Shown: positions 1 to 9,245, numbered from the stretch's first letter. The stretch is 64,000 nt of DNA from Amycolatopsis echigonensis (GCF_014174495.1 NZ_JACJHR010000043.1:1-64000), one strand, 5' to 3'. Numbers and translations are program-made. Notes: generated from the sequence alone by a model not told the origin.

Positions 1-86
1 CGTCATTTCCCCTGCTCTCCATCGGTGTATCCGTGTACAGGAAGACGCTGCGGCACCGGCCGCTATTCCGGTCGCCCGGGGCCCGG

Positions 87-992
87 TCAGAACTCCGTAA
101 TATCTCCCTCCGCCGCGGCAGTGACGAACAGTTCCAGCAGCGTCCGCAGGGCCTGCGACGCCGGCCGCTTCGCGGAGACGACGACGGAGAGCGGCCAGGT
201 CAGCGAGGTTTCGGCGAGGGGGAGCGCCACGACGCCCGGGATGGTCAGCCGGGCAGTGCCGGGCAGGACCGCGACGCCGAGTCCGGCGGCGACGTAGCGC
301 GGCACCGCCCGCAGGTCGGCGATATCGGCGGTCACCCGGCGCGAAAGCCCGCGCGCGGCGAATTCCCGGTCGACCGCCAGCCGGTTCCCGAAGCCGCGCG
401 GGCAGTCGACGAACAGTTCGCCGTCCAGCTCCGGCAGCGTGACGGACTCTCGCGCGGCGAGCGGATGGCTGTCCGGCAGCACGGCGTAGTACGGCACGCT
501 GGCCAGCTGCGTCGCGTCGAGACCGCCCAGTTCTGCCCGGGACAGGCCGAGAAGCGCGACGTCGAGCCGGCCGTGGCGGACGTCGTCGGCGAGGCCGGTG
601 GAGCCGGTGAGGGACACCGTCAGGTGCAGGTCGACCAGCGGGTGCCTGCGGTGGAACGCGCCGAGCAGCACCGGCAGATCGAATGCGTTCATGCTGGTCA
701 GCGTGCCGATCCGGAGGCTCCCGCGGAGACCGGCGGACGCCTGCTGCACCACCTCGCGGGCCCGCTCCACCGATTCCAGCGCCGCCTTCGCCTCGGGCAG
801 GAAGAGCGCGCCCGCGGTTGACAGCGCGACCCGGCGGGTAGACCGGTCGAACAGGGTCGCGCCGAGGTCGGTCTCCAGCGCGCGGATCGTCGCCGAGACC
901 GTGGACTGCGTGGCGAACAGCCGCTGCGCCGCCCGCGTGAAGCTCAGCTCCTCGGCGACCGCCACGAAGTACTCCAACTGCCTCGTCTCCAT
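87..992 (-). CDS. LysR-family transcriptional regulator
   Basis: This 301-residue protein has the usual LysR length and layout. A winged HTH lies at about residues 1-60 (METRQLEYFVAVAEE start, then an S-F-T-R-A-A-Q-R-L recognition region). A periplasmic-binding-like effector domain follows from about residue 90. The ATG start is clear and no upstream in-frame start is needed. It is divergent from the MFS gene at 1100, with a 107-bp gap that holds a TTATCG-N7-CGATAA dyad. By family precedent it probably autoregulates and controls that transporter. The effector is not deducible from sequence. Confidence 0.9.
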   Translation of the reverse strand: METRQLEYFVAVAEELSFTRAAQRLFATQSTVSATIRALETDLGATLFDRSTRRVALSTAGALFLPEAKAALESVERAREVVQQASAGLRGSLRIGTLTSMNAFDLPVLLGAFHRRHPLVDLHLTVSLTGSTGLADDVRHGRLDVALLGLSRAELGGLDATQLASVPYYAVLPDSHPLAARESVTLPELDGELFVDCPRGFGNRLAVDREFAARGLSRRVTADIADLRAVPRYVAAGLGVAVLPGTARLTIPGVVALPLAETSLTWPLSVVVSAKRPASQALRTLLELFVTAAAEGDITEF

Positions 993-999
993 GTCTTAA

Positions 1000-1018
1000 T
1001 TATCGCCAAGCACGATAA
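1000..1018. promoter_or_regulatory. Likely LysR operator between the divergent LysR and MFS genes
   Basis: A perfect dyad TTATCG-N7-CGATAA (half-sites 1000-1005 and 1013-1018) lies 7 bp upstream of the LysR start and about 80 bp upstream of the MFS start. The spacing and T...A ends fit the T-N11-A type of LysR box. It is AT-rich in a very GC-rich setting. Binding is inferred. Confidence 0.6.
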
Positions 1019-1099
1019 CTCTGACCAGCACTTTTCGTTGGACATGATGAGTGGGGCGAGGGATCGTTGCAGAGGTAGGTTCCCGCTCGGAAGGTCGAC

Positions 1100-2323
1100 A
1101 TGGTCACCACAGCTCCGCCCGCTTCCACCGCCCCGGCCGGATGGCGCGTCAGCCACGGCTGGGGATTCCGGGTCATCGCTTTCGCGTTCGCCGCGTGCCT
1201 CGCGTTCTCCACCGTGCCCACCCCGCTGTACGCGCTTTACCAGCGGCGGGACGGGTTTCCGACGTTTCTGGTCACCGTGATCTTCGCGGCGTACGCGGTC
1301 GGCGTGATGGCCAGCCTCTACCTCGCCGGGCACGTCAGCGACTGGCTCGGCCGTCGCCGCGTGATCCTCGCTTCGACGCTCGCCGAGGCCCTGTCGGCGG
1401 TTCTGTTCCTGCTCTGGCCGGAGGTGCCCGGCCTGCTGATCGCGCGGTTCGTGTGCGGCGTGGGCATCGGCGCGCTGACGGCCACCGCCACCGCGCACCT
1501 GTCGGAGCTGCGGGCGGTGTCCCGGCCGGACCAGGACCTCGGCCGCTCCGGGCTGATCGCCACCGTGGTGAACATGGGCGGCCTCGGGCTCGGCCCGGTG
1601 GTCGGCGGCGTCTTCGCGCAGTACATCGGCGGTCCGCTGACCAGCACGTTCGTCGTGTTCCTGATCGTGCTGCTGGCAGCCGCGTTCGCGGTGTGCCTGG
1701 TGCCGGAGACCGTCGAACGGCGGGAGGAGCGTCCGGCGTACCGGCCGCAGCGGGTGTCGCTGCCCGCCGGGGCGCGGCCGGCGTTCGTCGGCGCGGCGAT
1801 CGGGGTGTTCGCCGCGTTCGCGATCACCGGGCTGTTCATGTCGCTCGCGCCGACCCTTCTGGCCGAAGGGCTGCACGAGCACAACCGGATGCTCGCGGGG
1901 GTCACCGCGGGCTCGATGCTGGCCGCGGCGGCGGTGGCGCAGGTGGTCTTCGCGCCGATGGCGTCGCGGGCCCAGCTCCGCTTGGGGTACGTGCTGATGC
2001 CGCTCGGGCTGGCGGTGCTGTCGGTGGCCGCGTTGCTGCCGTCGCTGGCGCTGTTCCTGGCCGGTTCGGTGATCGCCGGGAGCGGGATGGGGCTCGGGTT
2101 CCGCGCTGCCGTCGGGACGGTGGCCGCGCTGGCCGATCCGCTGTCCCGCGGCGAGGTGCTGGCGGGGATCTTCCTGGCGGCTTACGCCGGTCTGGTGGTG
2201 CCGGTGCTGCTGGTGGGCATGACGCTGCTGTGGGTGCCGAGCCCGCTCGCGCTGGTCGGGTTCTCGGCCGCGGAGCTGGTGCTGCTGGGGTTCTCCGCGT
2301 GGCGGGTGCTGCGGACAGCTTGA
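1100..2323 (+). CDS. MFS transporter
   Basis: This 407-residue major facilitator has about 12 hydrophobic segments. The signature loop after TM2 (GHVSDWLGRRRVILAST, about residues 75-90) is the MFS motif A, and a second conserved stretch begins with PETVERREERP near residue 195 at the central cytoplasmic loop. The ATG is preceded by a GGAAGG-type ribosome site. It is divergently paired with the LysR gene at 87-992, which suggests substrate-induced export or uptake. The substrate is unknown. Size and motifs are normal for a drug/metabolite:H+ antiporter. Confidence 0.88.
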   Translation: MVTTAPPASTAPAGWRVSHGWGFRVIAFAFAACLAFSTVPTPLYALYQRRDGFPTFLVTVIFAAYAVGVMASLYLAGHVSDWLGRRRVILASTLAEALSAVLFLLWPEVPGLLIARFVCGVGIGALTATATAHLSELRAVSRPDQDLGRSGLIATVVNMGGLGLGPVVGGVFAQYIGGPLTSTFVVFLIVLLAAAFAVCLVPETVERREERPAYRPQRVSLPAGARPAFVGAAIGVFAAFAITGLFMSLAPTLLAEGLHEHNRMLAGVTAGSMLAAAAVAQVVFAPMASRAQLRLGYVLMPLGLAVLSVAALLPSLALFLAGSVIAGSGMGLGFRAAVGTVAALADPLSRGEVLAGIFLAAYAGLVVPVLLVGMTLLWVPSPLALVGFSAAELVLLGFSAWRVLRTA

Positions 2324-2392
2324 GCCGGTTGCCGCTTGAGCCGCCATGGCTTCGGCGGTGCGGGCGCACCGGCGAAGCCATGGCCGCTCGGC

Positions 2393-3199
2393 TCAGGCGA
2401 CTTCAGTGCTGCGGGTGCGGGCGGCGCGGGCGCTCCACCGGCCGTCGTGGCGGTCCACGCGGATCGGGTGGCCGAATGCCCGGCTGATGCTGGCCGTCGT
2501 CACCGCTTGCTCGATCGGGCCCGACGAAACGACCGCGCCGTCGGCGATCAGCAGCGCGTGGGTCGTCGTTTCCGGCAGTTCCTCCAGGTGGTGGGTGACC
2601 ACGATGGAGGCGAGCCGGGGATGCGTGCGGGTGAGCAGGTCGATCGTTTCGAGCAACTGCTCGCGCGCCGCGACGTCCAGGCCGGTGGAGGGTTCGTCGA
2701 GCAGCAGCAGCCGGGGGTCGCTGATCAGCGCGCGGGCGATCAGGGCGCGGCCGCGTTCGCCTTGGGAGAGTGTCGGCCAGCGTTCGCCGGCCTTGCCGTC
2801 CAGGCCGAGCAGAGCGATGAGTTCGTCGGCCTGCTCGAGCTGCTCCGGGGTGGGCTGCCAGCGCGGCGGCGTGTCGATGCTCCCGGTGACGCCGGTCAGC
2901 ACGACTTCCCGGATGGTGAGCGGCGAACGCAGCGGATGCCGCGGGTCGACGTGTCCGATGCTGCGGCGCAGCGCCTGGAGTTCGACGCGGCCGAGCCGTC
3001 CGCCGAGGACGTCGACGGTGCCGGTGGTCGGATGCGTGACCGCTCCGCAGAAGCCGAGGATCGTGCTTTTCCCGGCGCCGTTCGGGCCGAGCAGCGCCCA
3101 GTGTTCGCCCGCCCGCACGGTCAGGTTCACGCCGTGCAGGATTTCCTTGCCCTGCCTGCGGAACACGACGTCGGTCAGCCGCAGCACGACCTCGCTCAC
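2393..3199 (-). CDS. ABC transporter ATP-binding protein
   Basis: This is a 268-residue stand-alone ABC ATPase. It has Walker A GPNGAGKST near residue 35, the ABC signature LSQGERGRA, Walker B RLLLLDEPS and an H-loop in VVTHHLEEL. The chosen start is a GTG whose TGA overlap (GTGA) joins it to the upstream GntR gene, so the two are translationally coupled. No permease lies next to it. It could serve an unlinked permease or act in a ModF/PhnC-like or soluble role. The context suggests that it is regulated by the GntR protein made from the same transcript. Confidence 0.85.
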   Translation of the reverse strand: MSEVVLRLTDVVFRRQGKEILHGVNLTVRAGEHWALLGPNGAGKSTILGFCGAVTHPTTGTVDVLGGRLGRVELQALRRSIGHVDPRHPLRSPLTIREVVLTGVTGSIDTPPRWQPTPEQLEQADELIALLGLDGKAGERWPTLSQGERGRALIARALISDPRLLLLDEPSTGLDVAAREQLLETIDLLTRTHPRLASIVVTHHLEELPETTTHALLIADGAVVSSGPIEQAVTTASISRAFGHPIRVDRHDGRWSARAARTRSTEVA

Positions 3200-3867
3200 G
3201 AAAGTGCCTCCTTCAAGGCGGTCAGGTGCGTCCGGCTCAATTCCGCCGCCGCGGACGCGTCTTTGCCGGCGATCGCTTCGACGAGCGCCAGATGTGCGGC
3301 TTGGTCCTCCTCGGGCGCGGTGATCGGCCGGGCGCGCAGCAGGTCCGTCATCGCGCGGTGGATGCGCGGCACGAAACTGTCGAACAATTCGATCAGCACG
3401 TCGTTGTGCGCGGCGACGAGCACGGTGCGGTGGAACGCGGTGTCGGTGTCCACCAGGAGTTCCACGTCCGGGTCGCCGATCGCGCGGGCGGCGAGCGCGC
3501 GGCGGATCGCGCGCAGGTCGGTCGGCGTCCGCCGGTGCGCGGCGAGGGCGGCGGCCTCCGCTTCGATGGCGATGCGCGCCTCGATCACCGCGCCGATGGC
3601 GGAGCGGCGCAGCACCGCGTCCCAATCCTCGGCGACGTCCAGCGCGGTCACGAAAACCCCGGCGCCCTGGCGGGAATCCAGCACGCCTTTCCCCGCCAAT
3701 TCGCGGATCGCTTCGCGCAGTGTCGAACGGCCGACGCCCAGTTGCGCGGCCAAAGTCGTTTCCCCGGGCAATTTGTGGCCGAGCCCCCATTCGCCGGAGC
3801 GAATGCGTTCCAGAAGGACTTCGGCGGCCTGCGCGGCGAGCGGGTGCCGGTGCACGAGAGGGGGCAT
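3196..3867 (-). CDS. GntR-family regulator, FadR/FCD subfamily
   Basis: This 223-residue protein has an N-terminal GntR winged HTH (residues about 5-70, with LAAQLGVGRSTLREAIRELAGKGVL). An all-helical FCD ligand domain follows (about 85-210), with the typical D...H...H metal/ligand positions (DTAFHRTVLVAAHND; later HLALVEAIAGKD). It is the first gene of a two-gene unit, and its stop overlaps the ABC ATPase start by the GTGA arrangement. FCD regulators usually sense small organic acids. The ligand here is unknown. Confidence 0.9.
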   Translation of the reverse strand: MPPLVHRHPLAAQAAEVLLERIRSGEWGLGHKLPGETTLAAQLGVGRSTLREAIRELAGKGVLDSRQGAGVFVTALDVAEDWDAVLRRSAIGAVIEARIAIEAEAAALAAHRRTPTDLRAIRRALAARAIGDPDVELLVDTDTAFHRTVLVAAHNDVLIELFDSFVPRIHRAMTDLLRARPITAPEEDQAAHLALVEAIAGKDASAAAELSRTHLTALKEALS

Positions 3868-4054
3868 CGGGAGGCTTTCTGGTCGGGCGGGGCTTCGGGA
3901 GCGAGGCTACTGCTGGACATTCTTCCGGCGCGGTGTCGAGCGTGGAGCGTCACTAGTCTACTTGTCTAAGGGGTGTGAGAATTTCTGACCCGTTCGGGTG
4001 GGTTACGGTGTTTCGAGCGCCTTATCGTGCCTCGTCCGGGTAAGGATCGGCCGC

Positions 4055-5481
4055 ATGCGTGCCAGCAAAATGGCTGTCGCGGGCGGAGCGATCGCCGCGG
4101 CGGTGTGTGCGGTGGCGTTCGTGGCCGGTCCCGGCGCGAGCGCCGCTCCGTTGCCCGGCGGGTTGGGCCCGTGCGTCGGCGACGCCTGTCCCGACAAATA
4201 CCGCCGGTCAACAACGGGCCGTTCGCGGGACGGGACAACGGCATCAACGTCTTCGCCGGCGGCGATTTCCTCGTGCGCGAAGGCGCGGCCGAGGCCGAGG
4301 GCCGGGTCGTCGTGCTCGGCAGCTTCGACCTGGCGAAGCGGGCCGGCGCGTCCTCGGTCTACAACGTCGGCATCGCGGGCGTCGGCTCGCGCGTGCCTCC
4401 GCCGGACGGCGCCGATTTCCTCACCGCCGGCAAGGACGTCACTGTCGCGCCGAACCAGCGGCTGCTCGCGGACGGCGGCGTCGTGCGGTACGGCGGGACT
4501 GTTGCCGGGACCGTGACCGGCACGCTCAAGCAGGACCCGAACGCGGCCGACCAATACAAGCAGCTTCGCCCACAGCTGCGGGAAGCCAGCACCTGCTACG
4601 GCAACTCCGCGGCGACCGGGACGGCGAAAAACCAGGGCTACCGCACGCTGTTCACCGGCGACGGGAAGTCCGCGCTGCAGGTGTTCACCGTCGACTTCGA
4701 TCTCACCGGCCCCGGCGGCGGCATGCAGGGCCTGGAGTTCGCCGGCATCCCGGCGGGCGCGACGATTCTCGTGAACCTCGTCGGCGGCAGCCGGGTGATC
4801 AACACATACAGCGGCGACCTCGCCGACCGCGAGCCGATCAACCATCTGCGCGAGAAGCTGCTGTGGAACTTCCCGGACGCGTCGAAGGTGAAGATCGCCG
4901 GGCAGGCGCAGTTCCAGGGCAGCGTGCTGGTCGGCAACCCGGCCAGCGACACGACGGTCACCGCCTCGGGCACGGCCGGCCGGTTCTTCACCGCGGGCAA
5001 CCTGCTGCACACGTCCGACGGCGCGGCGGGCGGGCAGGAGTTCCACGCCTATCCGTTCACCGGCGACCTGCCGGACTGCACGACCCCGGCGACCTCCACG
5101 ACGCCGACCAGCGCCACGTCGACTTCCTCCACCACGACTGAGCCGACCAGCACGACCTCGTCCAGTTCGGCGACGTCCTCGACCAGCTCCACGACGTCGT
5201 CCAGCGCGACGGAATCGTCTTCCTCGACCGCGCCGACGAGTTCGTCCTCGGCAAGCAGCACGAGCCCGACGAAGTCCAGCTCGTCGTCCGAGGCCCCGGC
5301 GCCGATCACGACGACGAGCGACAACTCCGGCGGCGTCGCACCTGGAACCGGTCCGTCCGACCAGGGCCCGCTCGCCTCGACCGGCACGGATCTCCGCGGC
5401 TACCTGATCGGGGGCACTGCGTTGCTGCTCATCGGCGGCGCGCTGGTGGCGGCAGTGGCGGTTCGCCGCAAACGCTCCTGA
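4055..5481 (+). pseudogene. Choice-of-anchor A family surface protein with LAxTG sorting signal, single-base frameshift
   Basis: The reading frame starts at ATG 4055 with a signal peptide (MRASKMAVAGG... ending near ASA-AP). It then leaves frame near 4199-4204: one extra C after the TAC codon would continue as Y-P-P-V-N-N-G-P into the long downstream frame. That frame holds the choice-of-anchor A domain (about residues 50-330, FAGGDFLVREG and VVVLGSFDL), a Ser/Thr-rich wall-spanning stretch (5080-5330), LASTG, a hydrophobic helix and an RRKRS tail. LAxTG is the class E sortase type of signal known in high-GC actinobacteria. The deletion is in a C run, so it may be a sequencing error. No sortase gene is in the window. 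Confidence 0.75.
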
Positions 5482-5487
5482 CGAAAG

Positions 5488-5538
5488 CCGTGAAGGACTC
5501 CTTGAGGGAATCTGATTCCCGCAAGGAGTCCTTCACGG
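5488..5538. terminator. 24-bp hairpin, probable bidirectional terminator or genome-repeated element
   Basis: A perfect 17-bp stem pairs 5488-5504 with 5522-5538 (CCGTGAAGGACTCCTTG and its complement). It encloses a second 6-bp stem, GGGAAT/ATTCCC, around a 3-nt loop, with one A/G mismatch between the two stems. It starts 7 nt after the surface-protein stop and lies before the convergent monooxygenase stop at 5563. The very regular sequence looks like a dispersed element. I recall similar GTGAAGGACTCCTTG hairpins in Amycolatopsis genomes, but this was not checked. Confidence 0.7.
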
Positions 5539-5562
5539 ACAGTCCGGGCTGGTCCCGAAGGC

Positions 5563-6765
5563 CTAGCGGGCGGCTGGCGTGCGGGAGGCGCGGTACTCGG
5601 CGGCTCGGGCCTCGTAGGAGCGGAGTTCTTCTTCCCGGTCGGGCACGTCACGCGAGGCACCGTCCGGCTGGTCGGCGAAGAATCCCCGCAACGCCTCGTT
5701 CGCGTCGGCGGCGAGCTGTCCGGTGCGGGCGAACATCGCTGTCTCGTAGCGGGCCAACGCGGCTTCGACGGTCGGCTCCTCGTGCAGTGCGTGCGCCAAC
5801 TCGGCACCGTCGAGCAGTGCCAGGTTCGCGCCGTGGCCGCCGAACGGGGCCATCGCGTGCGCGGCGTCGCCGAGCACGGTGATGCCCGGGACCCGTTCCC
5901 AGGTCAGGGGAGCGGGCAGCGCGGTGAACGCGCGCGCCACGTAGTCGCCGTCGTTGTCGGTCAGCAGCGGACGCACTGTCGCGCCCCAGCCGCGGAACTC
6001 GCGCAGCAGGAACCCCCGCACCGAGGCGCGGTCAGCCAGGTCGACGCCTTCCCTCGCGGCCCAGTCCTCTTCGGCGCGGAAAGCCACGTAGCCGCGGATC
6101 ACCCCGTTGCTGTTGCGCTGCACGATCACCGCCCGGCCCGCGCCGTCGGTGGTGAACAGCTGCCCGTTGCCGACCAGTGCCGCGACCTCCGGGTGCCGGG
6201 TTTCGACGTCGTCGTACCGCACGTCCAAAAAGGACACTCCAAGGTAGTCCGGCATCGCGTCGGTGAGCCGGCGGCGCACCTTCGACCAGGTGCCGTCCGC
6301 GCCGATCACGACGTCGGCGTCCACTGTGGAGCCGTGGGCGAAATGCAAGCGGTGGACGCCGTTTTCGGTGGTCAACTCGGTGAGCTTGTGTCCCCAGCGG
6401 ACGGTCCCGGGCGCGAGGTGTTCGTACAGCATGGTGCGCAGTTGGCCGCGGTCGATTTCCGGGGCGGCGGTGTCGTCGTCGGTGGGGACGAACTCCTTCA
6501 GCAGGGTGCCGCGATGGTCGCGTCTGGTCATGGCTTGGCCCTCGGTGCGGGCCAGCGCGCGGAAGGCGGGCAGCAGCCCGGCGTCTTCCAAAGCGATCTG
6601 CCCGCTGTCGGCGTGCAGATCGAGCGTGCCGCCAGGATCGCGCGAATCCACGGCGGCGTCGGCGTCGTACACAGTCGCGGCGATGCCGTGTCCGTGCAGG
6701 ACGTGCGCGGCGAGCAGCCCGCCCGGGCCGCCTCCGACGATGGCGATGCGTGGTGTCTCTTTCAT
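5563..6765 (-). CDS. FAD-dependent monooxygenase (TetX/PHBH-like)
   Basis: This 400-residue flavoprotein of the aromatic-hydroxylase class has the dinucleotide-binding GGGPGGLLAAHVL at residues about 10-22. A VVIGADGTWSKVR stretch lies near 170-185 (DG fingerprint), and the second FAD motif GITVLGDAAHAMAPFGGHGANLALLDG near 295-320. It resembles TetX-type enzymes and small-molecule hydroxylases that use NAD(P)H and O2. The substrate is unknown. The gene stands alone. Its upstream region has AT-rich repeated TTGCA/TGCAA elements that look like an operator, but no intact regulator is adjacent. Confidence 0.88.
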   Translation of the reverse strand: MKETPRIAIVGGGPGGLLAAHVLHGHGIAATVYDADAAVDSRDPGGTLDLHADSGQIALEDAGLLPAFRALARTEGQAMTRRDHRGTLLKEFVPTDDDTAAPEIDRGQLRTMLYEHLAPGTVRWGHKLTELTTENGVHRLHFAHGSTVDADVVIGADGTWSKVRRRLTDAMPDYLGVSFLDVRYDDVETRHPEVAALVGNGQLFTTDGAGRAVIVQRNSNGVIRGYVAFRAEEDWAAREGVDLADRASVRGFLLREFRGWGATVRPLLTDNDGDYVARAFTALPAPLTWERVPGITVLGDAAHAMAPFGGHGANLALLDGAELAHALHEEPTVEAALARYETAMFARTGQLAADANEALRGFFADQPDGASRDVPDREEELRSYEARAAEYRASRTPAAR

Positions 6766-7143
6766 GGTGGTCCCCTCTCGTGCCGGTGTGGTCTGGAGTC
6801 AGCATAAGTGGAACAATGCAAAATGTGCAACGGTACAATTTAGTGAGTCATTGCACTCTCGTGCTGTCGCGGCGGCCTCCAGTCCGGCGAGCCCGCTCCC
6901 GAGTGCGTACCGAAGCTGTGGGCCGCGTCGCGGCGGCGTGCAGGGCGGTGCCTGCCTGTTCCAGTCCCGGAGGGCAAGAGGGCGCCGGCGGGAGGTCGTC
7001 CAGGACCGGAGTGACGAGAGCGGGCGTTTTGTACCGGGCGGGGCCGCCAGGATGTGAAACGCCTTTGCCGCGTCCCGTTGCCGCTCTAGCTTCTGATCGG
7101 GTCAGAGGTTTTCGGATTTCCGGGTGACGAGGGGAGCCGGTGC
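6766..7143. other. Non-coding interval with an AT-rich operator-like site and a possible TetR remnant
   Basis: Between the divergent monooxygenase and MocR genes, 6795-6860 is unusually AT-rich. It repeats TGCAA/TTGCA motifs (AATGCAAAATGTGCAAC, then CATTGCAC), consistent with a repressor site for the monooxygenase. Immediately after it, 6861-6940 in frame 2 translates to SRAVAAASS followed by an AYRS-like segment. This resembles the HTH of TetR regulators (TRAVAAASGV...LYRLFG) but is not open or full length. No start, stop or ribosome site supports a gene. Confidence 0.35.
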
Positions 7144-8493
7144 GTGGCCACGGGCGAACTCGCGACGACGACGCTGCCGGTCGGGGCTGGCTGGCTCGGG
7201 TCCCGCATCGGCGAGCGCACGGCGCGGGGCGTGGCCGGCACGGTGTCCGGCCTGATCCGCGACGGGGAGGTGCCGCCCGGCACGCGGCTGCCCACCGTGC
7301 GGGCGCTGGCCGCGGAGCTTTCGGTCAGTCCCACGACGATCGCCGAGGCGTGGTCGCAGCTGCGGGCGGCCGGGCTGATCGGCACTGGCCGGCGGCGCGG
7401 CACGATAGTGCTGGAACCGCCTTCGAGCCCGCCGCCGGAGCGGGCGTTTTCCGGCTGGCAGACGGTCGACCTGGAACACGGCCTCCCGGATCCGGGCTTG
7501 CTGCCGCCGCTCGAGGACGCCGTCGCGGCCGGAGTCCACTCGGAACGGTTCGGCGGTCCGGTCAAGAACTCGATCACGCCGCAATTGCGCGCCGCGGTCA
7601 AGCCGACGTGGCCGTTCGCCGCCGAATCGTGGACCGTCGCGGCCGGCGGGCAGGACGGGATGGTGCTGGCCTGCCAGGCGGTCGCGCGGCCGGGCGACGT
7701 GATCGCGCTGGAAGCGCCGACCATGCCGTGGCTGCGCGAATTGCTGCGCCGGTCGCGGATCCACGTGGTGCCGGTGCGCTGCGACGAGGACGGGCCGCTG
7801 CCGTCCTCGCTGGCCGCGGCGCTGGAGCATCGTCCGGTCGCGTTTGTGTACCAGCCGCGCGCGCAGTCGCCGCTGGGTCATTCGGTTCCGGCGGACCGCC
7901 TCGCGGAACTCGCCGCGGTACTGTCCGAAGAGGACATCGCGGTGATCGAGGACGACGATTTCGGGCCGTTGGCGTCGGCTCCTTCGCTGAGCCTCGGCAC
8001 GCACTTGCCCGGCCGCGTATTGCTGGTGCGGTCGTATTGCACTGCGTTCGGGCCTGAACTGCGCAGTTGCGTGATCGGCGGTTCGGCGGCGCTGGTGGAA
8101 CGGGTGCGGCAGCAGCGCGGCCCGGGGTCGGTGTGGTCGAGCCGGATTCTTCAGGACGCGCAAGCGTTTCTGCTGACTGATCCCGGCAGCGGGGAATTGC
8201 TGAACCGGGCCCGGCATCGGTACGCACATCGGCGGACGGCTTTGACGGAAGCTTTGCGGGAGCACGGGATTTCGGTCCAGGCTCGGGACGGGCTGACGTT
8301 GTGGGTGCCGGTTCCGGAGGAATCGCGGACATTGATGACCTTGGCGGCCAACGGCGTTTCCGCCGGGTCGGGCACGCGTGCGGGCAATCCGGGGACTCCG
8401 CATATCCGCGTGGCGACGGGGCAGTTGCCGGACGATCCGGCTTTGGTGGCGGACCTGGCCCGGATGATCGCCCGGGCTGCCCGGCGGCCTTGA
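7144..8493 (+). CDS. MocR/PdxR-type GntR-aminotransferase regulator
   Basis: This 449-residue fusion starts at GTG 7144. It carries an N-terminal GntR winged HTH (residues about 20-90, LPTVRALAAELSVSPTTIAEAWSQL) and a fold-type I aminotransferase domain (about 110-445). The canonical PLP lysine region is replaced here by LLVRSYCTAFGPELRS, with no obvious SFSK lysine. The protein may therefore bind PLP weakly or sense another amino acid-like ligand. The next gene, a GNAT acetyltransferase, overlaps its stop by one base (TGATG). The two are probably co-transcribed, and the GNAT enzyme may be a target or partner. Confidence 0.87.
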   Translation: MATGELATTTLPVGAGWLGSRIGERTARGVAGTVSGLIRDGEVPPGTRLPTVRALAAELSVSPTTIAEAWSQLRAAGLIGTGRRRGTIVLEPPSSPPPERAFSGWQTVDLEHGLPDPGLLPPLEDAVAAGVHSERFGGPVKNSITPQLRAAVKPTWPFAAESWTVAAGGQDGMVLACQAVARPGDVIALEAPTMPWLRELLRRSRIHVVPVRCDEDGPLPSSLAAALEHRPVAFVYQPRAQSPLGHSVPADRLAELAAVLSEEDIAVIEDDDFGPLASAPSLSLGTHLPGRVLLVRSYCTAFGPELRSCVIGGSAALVERVRQQRGPGSVWSSRILQDAQAFLLTDPGSGELLNRARHRYAHRRTALTEALREHGISVQARDGLTLWVPVPEESRTLMTLAANGVSAGSGTRAGNPGTPHIRVATGQLPDDPALVADLARMIARAARRP

Positions 8494-9245
8494 TGTCTGG
8501 TGTGGACAGTGGCGGTGTGGACAGCTCTGTTGCGGGCAGCTCTGTTTTGGACAGCTCTGTTTTGGACAACGCCGCGTGGGCGTCGCTGACCGGACCCCAT
8601 GCTGGGTTCGCGGAGCGGGCCGGGCAGGCCGTGCGCTACCCGGCGGATGTTTCGGTCTTTCTCGCGGTGCCGGACGAGCCGTCCGCGGACGTGTGGGACG
8701 ACGTCGCCGCGCTCGCCGGTCCGGGCGCGGTGGTCCCGGTCTTTTCGCAGGCCGGACCGCCTCCGCCGGACTGGGAGCTGCTGGAGGAGAGGGCCGGGGT
8801 CCAGCTGGTGGACGCCGGGGTCGACGCCGCGTCCGCTCCGGAGGCGGTCCGGCTGACGGTGGCTGACGTGCCGGAGATGCTGGATCTGGTCGGTCGGACG
8901 AAGCCTGGCCCGTTCTTGCCCCGCACGGTTCTGCTCGGGACGTATCTCGGCATCCGGCACGAGGGGGCGCTGGTCGCGATGGCGGGGGAGCGGCTGCATC
9001 CGCCGGGCTGGACGGAGATCAGCGCGGTGTGCACGGATCCGGCTTATCGCGACCGCGGTCTCGCCGGGCGGTTGGTGCGCGCGGTGGCCGCGGGGATCCG
9101 CGACCGGGGCGAGACGCCGTTCATGCACGCGGCGGCGGCGAATGTGAACGCGATCCGGCGGTACGAGGGGATGGGGTTTCGGCTGCGGAGGAGGACATCG
9201 TTCGGCCGGGTGCGTATTCCGGACGACTGGCGGGCAGCGGCTTGA
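8493..9245 (+). CDS. GNAT-family N-acetyltransferase
   Basis: This 250-residue protein starts at the ATG that overlaps the MocR stop. The C-terminal half is a GNAT (FR47-like) fold, with the acetyl-CoA loop TDPAYRDRGLAGRLVRAVAAGI near residues 175-195 followed by NVNAIRRYEGMGFR. The N-terminal 25 codons are a low-complexity run built from near-identical 15-bp repeats (GGACAGCTCTGTTTT twice in succession) encoding VDSSV/LDSSV. These may be a recent expansion or lie upstream of the true start. The substrate is unknown. Confidence 0.82.
   Translation: MSGVDSGGVDSSVAGSSVLDSSVLDNAAWASLTGPHAGFAERAGQAVRYPADVSVFLAVPDEPSADVWDDVAALAGPGAVVPVFSQAGPPPPDWELLEERAGVQLVDAGVDAASAPEAVRLTVADVPEMLDLVGRTKPGPFLPRTVLLGTYLGIRHEGALVAMAGERLHPPGWTEISAVCTDPAYRDRGLAGRLVRAVAAGIRDRGETPFMHAAAANVNAIRRYEGMGFRLRRRTSFGRVRIPDDWRAAA

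Noticed and set aside
944..2487. Long alternative frames (400-480 residues) over the LysR and MFS genes
   Set aside because: They are Arg/Gly/Pro-rich shadows of the real genes with no domain and no ribosome site.
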